Below are positions 22,490 to 33,599 of a stretch of 64,000 nucleotides of DNA, one piece after another. Under the pieces are notes generated by a model. It was not told the origin of the DNA and did no database searches. It worked only from the letters and a program-made list of their open reading frames with translations. Position 1 is the stretch's first letter; each line of letters starts with the position of its first letter. Location: positions 25,717,501 through 25,781,500 of the forward strand of contig NC_056767.1 in assembly GCF_018687715.1 (NCBI RefSeq), read 5' to 3'. Origin of the DNA: Carya illinoinensis (taxonomy: Eukaryota; Streptophyta; Magnoliopsida; Fagales; Juglandaceae). Both the position numbers and the translations under genes were made by a program.

Positions 22490-23175
22490 ATTATTCCACA
22501 AGTGGTGTGTTCAAGGTATGGACTAAGTGTTGGTGCAAAACTCTCTTTCCTAGTTTGGTTGCTTGTCTTGGTCTTCTTTCCATTATCTTACCCATTAGTA
22601 AGGTAATTTGGCATCTTTATGAATTAATGAAGATTATTCTTAAATAGATAGAAGCAATAGATTCCCAAAATTAAAGGGATTGTTTGTTTAGAAATTAGCT
22701 AGCTAGAATACCTAAAGCCTTCTTTCATGTGGCATGCAGTTGTTGGATTGGAGACTTGGTAAAGGACATTCTGAACTGAGAACATCCGGCAGAGCTTAAA
22801 ACATTGGTTGACAAGCATGGAATTCTGGTTAGTTTATGATATACATGCAATTGATTCCTTTCACTTGCAAATTTCATTTCATGAGGTATTGGTTCAATTG
22901 CTCCCCTTCCACCACACTCCACTCCCCCCCCCCCCCCCCCCCACAACCCCAAAAAAAAAAATAAAAAAGGTAATCTAATCTAAATTTGATCACAAATTTT
23001 GGAGCGTGCAAAGCTCATTTATTTGATAATTTTAGGTAGGAAAAGGTTGTGAGTTAAGTTATGAAGAAACTACCATAAACACTGGAGCTTTGGATATGAC
23101 ACATAAAAGTGCCATAGATGCTATGAAGCCCATCTCTAAAATGTTTTCGCTTAACAGAGTTGCAAAACTTGATGA
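22490..23175 (+). pseudogene. Captured DUF21/CNNM-like membrane protein fragment (three exons)
   Basis: Three splice-flanked segments read in order as part of a plant DUF21 (CBSDUF) protein. Exon 22490-22602 encodes [19 protein letters not shown] and a hydrophobic membrane segment. Exon 22744-22827 encodes ELKTLVDKHGIL. Exon 23036-23175 encodes [20 protein letters not shown] and [15 protein letters not shown], the end of DUF21 and the start of the CBS-pair region. Family members are integral membrane proteins related to CNNM ion transporters. Here the second exon has a TGA at 22777-22779, the N-terminal membrane helices and the CBS domains are missing, and everything lies inside E2. It is a captured fragment, not a working gene. 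Confidence 0.78.
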
Positions 23176-24090
23176 GTATGCTCTTTAATTTCTTTCCTAT
23201 CCATATAGTGATTATATCAATTTCTAGCATTAAGTTGATTTATTATTTACCTAGCTAGGCAAACAATGGGACTGATATTGATTAATTTTAAATGGCCTAG
23301 ATAACTGTTTCTTTGGATATTTTTTCACTTTGGCAAGCCTTTGCCATCTGCATAGATCTCTACAGGACAATTTTCTCCTCAATGCAGTATGGGGAATCTT
23401 GCTTCTCTTTTTCAATGGCCTTAATGTCTTAATGTATGGGGAATCTTGCTTCTGTTTTTTGCTTCTCCTTAAAACAGGGGCTGCCCTGTCCCAACTTCCT
23501 TCAGTGTGGCTCACTGGCTTGCACATCCAATTCTCTGTGCATGCCAATTTGTTGAAATATAAGATTGGTATGGTCCTCAATATAGACCCTTTCTAAGCAT
23601 CGGAGATGTAATATGCTACCATGGTACCATGGCTTTGTATGTTGCAGCTAACATGAATGTCAACTTGTTTTGTGAATTGCTCTATCACCCACTTTTTATG
23701 TGAATCATGTTCTTCTTTTTTTTTTTATGTTTTTTCCTTTGTATTTGCAAGGCTGGAACTTTGCCTTAAATTTCATTTGTAAGAAGACTAAGTTCAGTTT
23801 AGTTTAAAACTCCATCATTTTTCCCTCTCTTACCTCACGTTTAGCACCTGTAAAGATAGCAGCAAACACACTTCCAAGTTCTGAAATTTTCTGCAATAGA
23901 TTCTCCATCATTGATTGCTAACTTGTATTTAAGATTGCTGCCTTGGAGCACTTTTTCTGGGTTGTGTACTGCTGAAATGATCAAGTTAGTATTGCCATAC
24001 AATAATTAGAACTTTTATTCCTCTTTCTGTGGTTGCTCTTAAAAGCAATAAAATTTCAATTGGTGGTTGATCATTTGCACAACTGTGCAG

Positions 24091-24141
24091 GTAGACTGGA
24101 TATGCAATACAAGTTCTGATATGTGGCCATACATTGATAAG
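24091..24141 (+). pseudogene. Captured exon resembling the start of a synaptotagmin SMP domain
   Basis: A 51-nt segment between a GTGCAG acceptor and a GGTATT donor reads VDWICNTSSDMWPYIDK. Plant synaptotagmin/NTMC2 proteins have a VDW..........MWPY(L/I)DK segment, ending at an exon boundary, just before their lipid-binding SMP domain. The match is short. If right, E2 carries pieces of at least two host genes. Confidence 0.4.
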
Positions 24142-25804
24142 GTATTATCCTATCTCATAGTCTCTTTTTGGGTTTTATGTTAGAGTCTGCTACTTCATGA
24201 TTTTCGATGTTTGAGGCAATTTGCAATAGATTAGAACCATAGCACAAGGAATATTTCCAGAGTACATGCGTTACTTATGATATAAGAAAATGATGTATTT
24301 ACTCCACTATATATACTATTTGTATAGCACAAGTAAAACCTTATAGAGCGATTGTGTGTTTCTTTCAAACATCTTTACAGTTTATTTATTTACAAGCAGC
24401 TTTGCTAAAAGTGCTAGTAAATAAATCTTTCTGCCCAATTGTCAGCATTTATATATAAGGGTATTGAGTCATTCAATATTGCTTCTATCATATGTTCGTT
24501 GCAATATGTCTAACTTGTTTACATACCCACTTGAAGCATGTTTCTATTTTGTCATGTACTTCTAGCATCTTTAAATAAAAAGGTTTAAATGTGTGTTTCA
24601 GAATTTTCCTCTACTTAAAACTTGGTAATCCATTTATTTTCAGTAAATGGTTGACAAGCCACGGCAGCTATCATTGGATAAATATGATCGATGGGAGATA
24701 AATGTTGTTCTTTTGAATTCTTGTATCTTCTTGCTAAAGTTCTCCATTTTCATAGTTGACCTAAAAGGAAAGGTCTTAGAAAAGAAATGATTAAGAATAT
24801 TGATCACACTGGATTGATCCCACCAAAATTTGGCATCATTAATTATTAATTCAATTCTATAACTCCAATCAGTTAACAAGAAACTTTCAGTTATATATAT
24901 ATATTATATATATAAATGCTGACAATTGGGCAGAAAGATTTATTTTAGCTGAAGAGTGTTTTGCTTAAATACGTTGTAAGATATGACTGATTTTAGCCTG
25001 ACCTTATGTTTGCCATTTTGGCAATTGGCGATGCTGAATGAACATTGAAGTTATTTTCCTAATTGAGTATTATTTTCTTGTTCATTAATCAATGTTTGCT
25101 CTATTAAAATAATCGGTTTACGTAACGGCTCTCTATATGGTCATTGACAGATTGGAGTTGGAGAGATTGAAAGGCTCAAAAATGTTGAACAATGAATCCC
25201 TCCGCCCCCCCCCCCCCCCCCAACATGATGCAGACGTGTTGAAGCTGTTCTACCCAATGCCCAGGTGCACATTGTTATCGATGACATGAACTAATTTTAG
25301 TCCATAGAGGAGCAGGACAGTTGAACAATTGTTCATGAATGTGGACATTTTCAATTAATGTTTAGAAGCAAGAATTGGGATCTATATATTTAGTAGTTTG
25401 TAAGTTGTAGGTTTTGCAAGCAGAAATTGGTCCACCCCAATGTATATAGCCCATAACTACATTAATGTGAATTTTCCACTGGGTTTAGATGAATGAATTT
25501 GTTTGATTTATTATATTCGATGAAAAAGGTTAGATTTATAATGAAAGTGCTTAGAATTTTCCTTTATGTTTCCTATTTCTAAATTGGGTGTTGGATAAAT
25601 TATAAGTGTTATATAGCAATGGAATAGAATTGGTCATAGGTTTATGTGTGATCGTTTCATGTAAGATCATTAAACTTGTGATGATGCCAATGAATGATGA
25701 TTTAACAACAATTAAATGACTTAAATTAAGTGAAGTTTAAGGTATTAAAAAAAAGTTAATTGTTTATTAAGGCTAGATAATAAATTGATTAAATAATTAT
25801 TTAG
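24142..25804. other. E2 interior, mostly non-coding
   Basis: AT-rich, intron-like sequence. A short piece near 25152-25190 reads IGVGEIERLKNVEQ then a stop, and another near 25236-25290 reads RRVEAVLPNAQVHIVIDDMN; both may be captured exon remnants but are not recognised. A poly-C run lies at about 25205-25220. Confidence 0.3.
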
Positions 25805-25917
25805 TGACTGACATAAACAGCGCTTTTAAAAATTATATTTCAGATCAAGTTCGAAAATGATGGTTATATATATAACCAACGTAACTGGAGAGGAAAAAAA
25901 AATACACCAAAAAGTTA

Positions 25918-26545
25918 ATTGCAGCGATTTACATAGCTTTTGCAGCGATTATAAATGTTGTAATTATCCTTTAACAACAATTTTCCATAAAGCCATGACC
26001 ACATTTGCAACAATTTTTTTTCTTTTTACAGCGCTTTTGGATTTATTTTCAGCATTTCTATTACGCTGCAAAACCTTATTTGCAACACTTTTTAAATAAA
26101 TCGCTGGAATTAATCAGGTCAATTCCAACGATTTTATAGTAATTGCAGCGCTTTTAAATGCTGCAATTACACTTTAACAACGATTTTCTATACAACCATG
26201 ACCACATTTGCAACAATTTTATCTTTTTGCAGCGCTTTTGGTTTTATTTTCAGCATTTCTATTACGTTGCAAAAAATCATTTGCAACAATTTTTAAATAA
26301 ATCGCTGGAATTAATCATTTCAATTCCAGCGATTTTATAGTAATTGCAGCGCTTTTAAATGATGTAATTACACTTTAACAACGATTTCCCTTATAGCCTT
26401 GACTACATTTGCAACAGTTTTTACATTTTTGCAGCGCTTTTGGTTTTATTTTCAGCATTTCTATTATGCTGAAAATAATCATTTGCAACAATTTTTGAAT
26501 AAATCGCTGGAATTAACGAACATCAATTCCAGCGATTTTGAGAGT
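25918..26545. repeat. About 200-bp tandem repeats in the E2 right subterminal zone
   Basis: Three or more diverged copies of a unit of about 200 bp. Each holds ATTGCAGCGCTTTTAAATG..., ACTTTAACAACGATTT..., TTTTTGCAGCGCTTTTGG and ATCGCTGGAATTAA. Starts of the last motif at about 26101, 26300 and 26505 set the period. Open frames at 25857, 26158 and 26614 are repeat translations. The arrays amplify the GCAGCG motif near the right end. Confidence 0.8.
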
Positions 26546-26831
26546 ATTTGCAAGGATTTAAGATGCTGTAATTGAGATTTCTCAGCGATATATCTTTATG
26601 GGCATGAGGACAGTTACAGCGATGTTGGGAGTATTAGCAAGGAAAAAAAATCGTTGGTAAATGTATTTTTAGCAGCGAATTTTTTTTTATCGCTGTTTTG
26701 GGCAAAAAAGACGCGATTATTTCGGCGAACGTGCAAGGAAGTTAAAATCGTTGGAATAGAGTATATGCAGCAGTTTAAATGCTTTTTTGCAGCGATTTTA
26801 AGCGCTGCAAATAACCTTATTTCTTGTAGTG

Positions 26832-27000
26832 TCACTACAATATTAAAAATGGTTTTTTGCAACGAAAGCCATGGTATATATAATATCAGTGGTAATAAAG
26901 ATATTTGCAACGGACATGATTTAGATGCATAATTTTAATTGGAATTCAAAATATTAATTTGCAAAGATCAAATTTTCTTTGCAAGAAAATATGTTTTAAC
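26832..27000. repeat. TTGCAACGA-type repeat into which E2 inserted
   Basis: Directly after the E2 target duplication the sequence reads CACTACAATATT (shared with the TCA), then TTTTTTGCAACGAAAGCC. A related copy with the same order of motifs lies at about 29555-29760. It appears to be a small CACTA-like repeat whose own end served as the E2 target. Confidence 0.5.
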
Positions 27001-27049
27001 ATGAGCTTGACATGATAAGATAGGATTACTTGATCTGTCTTGATCTACT

Positions 27050-28270
27050 CCGCCTTAACACGATTTATATCTAGATTTGACTGTTAAATGATAACAAAAA
27101 CTCACCCAACCAAGTGGTTCGATCTCAATCATAAAAAAAATGATAAGAAATTTTTAAGAGCCAAAGCCTACAGCTATTTATATATATATATATATATATA
27201 TGCATATGTTGGATAAATGTCTTGGTGAATGATTAGGGTGGACGTGCATTAATGTCTCAAATTTGTAAAGTCAAAAGAGTGAATTGCGTAAATTAAAATT
27301 ATCACTACACAGTTAGCTTCGATAATTTATTACTAATTTATCCAAAACTGCTGATTAAATATTCCTGCTTCTGGAAATTAAAATCAAAGTCATGGATCGA
27401 TCGATCGATCCCATGCATGCACCTCCATTTACATAATTTGAATATGACAGCCATGCATCATGCATTCATATATATGCTAATGGCATCTGCCATAGTTGCA
27501 TGCATGCGTGCATCAATTACTTGATTTGTAAATAAAATATATATTGTCATTTTAGCAATTTCAGAAAATTTTGACTTCTCCTATATATATATATATATTT
27601 GGTAAATGAAATTTTGGGCCTAACCTTCAAAGCATTTTACCTCGGTCTCCAATTATGTGTAAACTTGTAAATTAACCATCAGCACTTAACTTACCTTTCT
27701 AATTAAGAGGCTTTTTATTTAAGTGCCAACATGACGAAATTGATCAACTGACGGACGTGATCGATTAAAAATTACAAATTCCGATCCCTGCGAAGAAGAT
27801 CAACAGGCCGGTTTGACAAAACCACTTACTAAAAAAACCATTAAATGTACTACACGATCAACTGGTTTGACAAAACCACTTAAGTCATGATCATTCTTTA
27901 TTGAGTAGTTTATGGCCACTTAAAATTCCATCCCGATCAGAGAAAATGATAAGAAATGTATAAGAGACGTGTACAGCTAAACCATGCATGCACATGGATA
28001 GAGTCAATGAGCGAATTATATATGTAAAATTCACTACACAAGCTTATACATGAATTTATTACTTTATCCCAAAGTCTTTTTTTTCTTAATGGTGTAATAA
28101 TTTTCACAAAGTCAAGTTCACATGATCTCTTTGATCACTCTCTTAATTTGAATATGACACCCACCATTCATAATATTACATCTGCAAGCAGGCATGCATC
28201 AATGCATCAACTTGAACTACTATTAAAATAACGTCTGTGTTATAAGACAATCTATATTTATTAACAATTA
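27050..28270. repeat. Two diverged copies of a local repeat module
   Basis: Segments near 27060-27540 and 27770-28260 share an ordered set of motifs: ATCTAGATTTGACTGTTAAATG, GATAAGAAAT...AAGAG, ATTTATTACTTTATCCCAAA, GAATATGACA.CCA and GCATCAA.TTGA. The same modules recur at 31180-31500, 31540-32010, 36200-37200 and 59010-59960. They hold no coding frame and lie upstream of, or around, the gene at 32452. Confidence 0.6.
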
Positions 28271-29378
28271 CAACTTTGTTTAGTTATGACTATTTGAATA
28301 CAATTTCTACATCGCTAACATGATGTCGATATTTGATATGCAGGATTCAGATTTTTGAATTTCTTTTCAAAATTAAATACTGTCATATAATTAACAGTTT
28401 GAAGAATTTGTCATGCATCCACATCTGTAAATTGTATTATCCTATTTGCAATGCATCGCATTAAAAACCTCGAGTAAGAGGAACATTTATAAGGAAGGTC
28501 TGATCTAGCGAATAAGACAAGAGGAAGAAACGCACGTGATAAGAGTTAATAATTATTCCCAAAAAAAAAGAAAAAAAAAAAGAAGAAAGAATAATGCAGT
28601 AAGTAAGACCTAGAGAGAATGTCATTTAAGATTAATTAATACGCGCAAGTTCATACCATTATAATATTTAAAAACAAATATAAAAACTATTATAATAAAG
28701 ACATTTTTCTAGTTAATACAAAATAGTTTAAACTTTTGATTTTGAGAAATGATATTACTTGTAGTGGTAATTGTGTAAGTGTCGTGCAATCACTTTGAAA
28801 AAAATGAATAAATATGGGACCTACATGAAAATAAATTAAAATTTTTAATAATAAACTGAATTCTTTTTCAAAATGATTGTATGATGTTTGCACATTTCAC
28901 AAACATTGTATGTAGCACTACTCTTTGATTTTTCTCCAATAAAGTATTAACTTTGACAACGTATAGTGATTGTCTAGCGTTGGAGATAATCTAATTAAGC
29001 TTAATTTGTTTAATGAAATGCAATTCTACTGTGCCTCAATACAGGGACATGATATTCAGACAAATCTTAAACTTGAGGGAACTAATGATCTGTCCATTGA
29101 ATAAATTAATGATCATATGGATTATTTAACTCATTATTATTGTTCATACTGCATGCATGCTGTCATATTCATTCAAGAGAATGTCATTTAAGAATGCAGC
29201 AATTCTTCAAGTTAATACATAGTACTTTTCATGCAATTGAAAAGGGAAACATGCATGGTATGGACTTGACCTTGATCACTTTGTGCTTTCACCTACAATT
29301 AAGGGTCTAACAATATGGAACATTGTAAGCTTAATTTATATAATGAAATGGAAACTTCTCAGAGACAGAGAGAGAGAG

Positions 29379-29412
<34 letters not shown>

Positions 29413-29490
29413 AATAAATATGAATAAAGTCTTCTTTTGCCTCCGAACTGGGACAAAGTGACGAGACATGGAATATAACAAATATTTTTT
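28271..29490. repeat. Non-coding local repeats
   Basis: 28430-28680 (GCACGTGATAAGAGTTAATAATT ... GAATGTCATTTAAGATTA) recurs at about 37285-37410 and 60000-60120. 28920-29190 recurs in part at 37840-38100. A TA microsatellite occupies about 29376-29413. No gene is seen. Confidence 0.55.
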
Positions 29491-29910
29491 TGTCTTATTG
29501 TACAAATGCCAAAACCTTCTTTCTTAATGCAGCCTTCTTTATCTAACTTATATAACTCATTACAATAAAAAATTACTTGCAACGAAAGGTATATCAGTTG
29601 TAATAAAAATATTTGCAACGACCATAATTTAAATGCAAATATGCATATTTGCAACGATACTATAGATATTTGCGACTCATGTTTTTGGTTGGAATTAAAA
29701 ATATTTCCAACCATCAAATTTTCTTTGCAAGAAAATAGGTTTTGCAATGATAAAAAGTTCAAAACTATATTTGTAATGACAACAATTTAATTGCAAATAA
29801 AGGCAATTACTACGAAAACCGCATTTAATTTATTGGTAAAAGGCCTACTAGTTGCAACGATCAAATCTGACCATTCACAGCGAAAAATACATTCTTGGGA
29901 TAGACTTTTC
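29491..29910. repeat. TTGCAACGA-type repeat, uninserted relative of the E2 target
   Basis: GCCAAAACCTTCTTTCTTAATGC (29508 on) matches the left flank of E2, and the following ATTACAATAAAAAATTAC...TTGCAACGAAAGG matches its right flank. The segment continues with several TTGCAACGA copies to about 29880. Confidence 0.55.
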
Positions 29911-31180
29911 CCAAGCGGCAATTACGAGAGTAGGGCAAGGACATCATCAATAATATGTCTTGATCGCTACTCCTTTATAAAAATAAATGGCATGGTATTT
30001 TCATTTTAATTATCACAATCTGCCATTTAATTGAAATCTCTTACATAAAAACTATTTTTAATTAAGATGAAGGGATCAATCCTTATAATATGATGATATG
30101 ATGAGAATATTACGTATTTATATTTAATACTTACTCATTGGTCTAGAGTTTCATAGTGGTGAAAGGTTAGCTGAATGAAGCTAGGGTGGGTATAATATTG
30201 AGGGAAATTCACACGCGTTGCAATACTTATCCCAAAAGTTTAAACTAACTTGATTGGCCGAAAAAGTATATTTTATTATATAATTAAATGAGATAAAGTG
30301 TAGAGTACTTATGGTTCGAATTCATAAAATTTGCTCCGATATCATATATGTTTAAACACCACTTATCACAAAAAGTTAAGTTGATGGGAATATATGAATT
30401 TTATTATTTATTTTATATCTTAATATATATTATATGCGGAAAGGTAGCCCTAGCTTTAAAACTATAAGGTCATGACCAATTGTCCAATTTCCCAACCAAT
30501 TTCTGATGATTAGAAACTCAATAATGAAGCTCGCAACTCAACGTTCGATCACTTTCATGATAAAATCATTAGGATCAATTGCTATAAGCTCTGACAAAAA
30601 TTTCTTCCGACTCATTTACAACGAATGGTTACAAACTTCTCCGAGTTTATGATCTTGGTTTGTTCAATTTGCAAAGGGCATCAAGGACCTTGTAAATACG
30701 ATGGACATCTAGGCCGTGATGGGAGAGGGCTCTTGGATATTTTCTAACATCTCTTTGAGCTCTTTTGCCCGCTTTGGACAGTAGTACTGATATTCATTTT
30801 TTGGCTGAAGCATTTGTTTTCTCTCGAATAATATTACTTGCTTATTTGACCATCGACTATCAATTAGTAATTGTTTCGTTACATTTCCTGATGACAAAAT
30901 AACAAATTAATTACGAGCCACTAGCGTTAGATAACTAAATTGATCGATCACATTGCCTGCTAATATAAACAACTTATTAGACTTTGCACCAGAAAAGTAT
31001 AACTCTTTTAATTTTGTACTAATGCACTTCAAGGTTTTTATGACCAATTAGTATTTGTGACGAGAATGGAGATTTTCATTGCTTATATATACCTGACTAC
31101 AAATAAGCATTTTTTTATATAATAATACTCGTTCTAAACTTAAAAAAATGACATTATTCATTCTTCATCTATCACAATTT
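29911..31180. other. Non-coding spacer with an inverted local duplicate
   Basis: No supported gene. 30940-31030 is an inverted counterpart of about 44765-44835 (ACATTGCCTGC...ATAACTCTTTT). 30918 carries the empty-site relative of the E0 right flank. The open frame at 30709-30897 has no recognisable domain. Confidence 0.45.
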
Positions 31181-32010
31181 TCCCATATTAATACGATTGA
31201 GATCTAGATTTGACTGTTAAATGATAAAAAAAAACTCGGCCAATCAAGTGGCCGGACGTTCGATCTCAATCATAGAAAATGATAAGAAATTGTTAAGAGC
31301 CAAAGCCTACAGCTAAACTATATATGCACACGTAAATTTCTTACTACACAATTAGCTTAGATATTAATTTATTACTTTATCCCAAACTACTGATTAATTC
31401 CTTATTGATCTGGAAATGAAAATCAAAGTCATTGTTCGATCTTAATGGTGTAGGTAATTTTATCAAAGTTAATTAAGTTCATATGATCAGTTTCATCTTC
31501 GTAATGGCTTGTCACCTTCTTCAAGTAGAAATTATAAGAAATATTATTGTTTGAGACCCACGTACAGCCTAAAGCTAAACCACCATGCTCATATGCATAA
31601 ATAAATGTCTTAGCAAGAGGTATTACTGGGCAATATTGTCTCTGTTTTTAAAGTCATCAAAGAGTGAGTTACGTTTAAATCACTCCATAAGCTTAGAAAA
31701 TTTATTACTTCACCAACGTTAATTAAATCAATCCTCATTAATCTGGAAAAATAAAAGTCTAAGTTCACATTTGTTTATTTTCTTAATGGCCACGACGTTA
31801 AAACTCCCCACGGAAAAGATGGCGCACCGGATGGCCCGGGTCACTGGTCCAATATTGATCCTACGTACGTCCTCCATTTAGTTAATTTTATTATTACAGC
31901 CAGCATGCATTAATAAGAAATCTGCCGGCCAACTGCAATATGCATGCATCAACTTGAACTATTCTTAAAATCACTGTGTTATAAGACTATATTGTATATA
32001 TAATATTATT
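31180..32010. repeat. Two more copies of the local repeat module, directly upstream of the host gene
   Basis: 31180-31500 closely matches 27060-27400 (ATCTAGATTTGACTGTTAAATG, then GATAAGAAATTGTTAAGAGC and CCAAAGCCTACAGCTA). 31540-32010 matches 27900-28260, including GCATCAACTTGAACTA and GTGTTATAAGAC. They form the 5' flank of the gene at 32452. Confidence 0.6.
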
Positions 32011-32346
32011 CATTGATAGAATTTAAAATCACTGTCTGCAAATATAAATTTTTTAAACCTTAATTATGTATACACCAGTTTTATGAACGTGTTTTTTTTT
32101 TTTTTTTAAATTATAGAATTTGAAGCTAATAAAGACATGATCAAAGAACGAAATTAAATGTTTTTTAGTATATATATATCATCTTAAATAAATTTATGAT
32201 ATATACTCTGGGACTAACTACGTACCTAACAATTGAAGTCAATCCATATATATGGAAATTACTAGAATAGCCTACCATGCAAATAATATTATTGTTACCA
32301 CACCCATTTGTTATATGACTTATTGATCTAGTACTACTGGTAGCGC

Positions 32347-32355
32347 CTATAAATA
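32347..32355 (+). promoter_or_regulatory. TATA box of the host gene
   Basis: CTATAAATA lies about 100 bp before the inferred ATG at 32452. Transcription should start near 32380. Confidence 0.7.
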
Positions 32356-32451
32356 AGCCATGCTATTGTCGACCAAAGTTTACAAATCAGCATCTCACTC
32401 GATCTTCTCCAAACCAAAGAATTCCCAACATCTCGCTCTGAGACGTCTAAC

Positions 32452-33357
32452 ATGAGTCAGGTGTGCTGCATGTAAATTTGAAAGCATACCCTCAGCAACT
32501 CTCTTTTTCTCACCCTGTTGGGTTCCACAAACCTCTCGCGCGCGCTTAATTTGTATTAGCCAATTATACACTACACATATTTTTTTTTTCCTTACTTTCT
32601 TTTCCCAATGTTCTTTAATTTACTATTCGATCATATAGTAGTTATATGTTAGCATTTTTCATCACATTTTACTTATGAACGATGGTTAAAGCTATATACA
32701 CTATTTATCATCCACTCACTACACATTAACATGTGATTTATCATTTTTGTTCTTCTATTTAAAAACACATATTTACGTATTACTATATGTGTGTTTAAAC
32801 AGAATGGCAAAAATAACAAATAAAATTTTAAATAGAATTTTTCAAATATATATATATATATATATTATAATCATTCATGTGCGTGCAGTTTAAGCAAATT
32901 TTATAATCTGCATTCAGATAAAATAAAATAAAATGGATGTGGTTAATTTGACAGTACTATATGTATCTTGTTCAATCAGGAAAACTACGTTTTCTTCTAT
33001 GGAGGCCCGAACGACGGGTGGAACAACACATTTAGGGATAAAGCAATGTATGTGAAAAGACAAACGCTTATGATCCCGGGAATGACAAGCAGAATTTCCA
33101 TTGACGTTAGTTTGGCTGAAGGAGCACCTGCTTTACCGAAAAAAGACACTGAGGGGAATAAAATACACTTTGACAGGAACTTTACTAAGTGCTCATGGGC
33201 AGTGCTGACCAAGGATGGTGCCAACTTGGTCAATAATAGTACTGGGGAAAAAATGCTGAAAGTCTTGGAGCGTTTTGACGAGGAATGGAAGGGAAAAATA
33301 GAAAATGGTGGCTTCGGACAAAGTTTCCAGGACAGCTATAGCCTCGTTGGAGAGTAA
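32452..33357 (+). CDS. Unrecognised 128-residue plant protein, two exons
   Basis: The inferred gene has a 9-nt coding first exon (32452-32460, ATGAGTCAG) joined at phase 0 to exon 2 (32980-33357). The intron starts GTGTGC and ends TTCAATCAG. The protein begins MSQENYVFFYGGPNDGW and later contains MIPGMTSRISIDVSLAEG and KCSWAVLTKDGANLV. It has no signal peptide or membrane helix, is mixed in charge and has one NNST sequon. I do not recognise the family. Support for a real gene: a TATA box at 32347, a good splice pair that restores an ATG, a frame richer in G/C than its surroundings, and a poly(A) signal at 33570. Using exon 2 alone would need a non-ATG start. It is the only intact-looking host gene in the window. 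Repeated modules in its 5' flank recur elsewhere without a second coding copy. Confidence 0.7.
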
Positions 33358-33569
33358 TGACGTTGCTAGATTGCATTGCGCGCGGTACCAAGTAAAGATG
33401 TACTCGTCTAAGTTTAATAATATGTAGCTTAATTGTGCGCGCGCGTAGATGTATGGTGTTTAGTATGTAGCTTGTGCATGCCAGTACTGTCGATCGGTAG
33501 TATTGCTGCTGTTCGTGTGGTGGGTTAATTAATGTTTAATTTATGATTTGTAATGTTGTTATCTTATTT

Positions 33570-33575
33570 AATAAA
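33570..33575 (+). terminator. Poly(A) signal of the host gene
   Basis: AATAAA about 210 bp after the stop codon, in a T-rich context, fits a plant polyadenylation signal. Confidence 0.55.
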
Positions 33576-33599
33576 ATGTTTGTTTTTTTGGAAATATAT

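Larger units (their letters stand above)
18156..26831. mobile_element. E2: CACTA-type transposon, CACTACAAG family, 8.7 kb, carrying host-gene exons
   Basis: The left end is CACTACAAGAAAT at 18156 and the right end is its inverted copy ending at 26831. The flanks are TCA at 18153-18155 and TCA at 26832-26834, the 3-bp target duplication expected for CACTA elements. TTGCAGCGATTTT repeats fill both subterminal zones. A related uninserted sequence at about 29500-29650 joins the left and right flanks. No transposase is visible. The interior holds spliced-looking host-gene pieces (DUF21 protein, possible synaptotagmin, unidentified exons), so it is a non-autonomous gene-capturing element that would need TNP2 from elsewhere. 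Confidence 0.85.

Noticed and set aside
25918..26545. Regularly spaced repeats that could suggest a CRISPR-like array
   Set aside because: Units are ~200 bp, diverged and without unique spacers, and lie inside a plant transposon.
25857..26910. Hydrophobic small open frames
   Set aside because: They are translations of the ~200-bp tandem repeats and GCAGCG motifs of E2.
32968..33357. Exon 2 of the host gene read as a stand-alone gene
   Set aside because: It would need a non-ATG start; splicing to ATGAGTCAG at 32452 gives a proper start with GT-AG borders.
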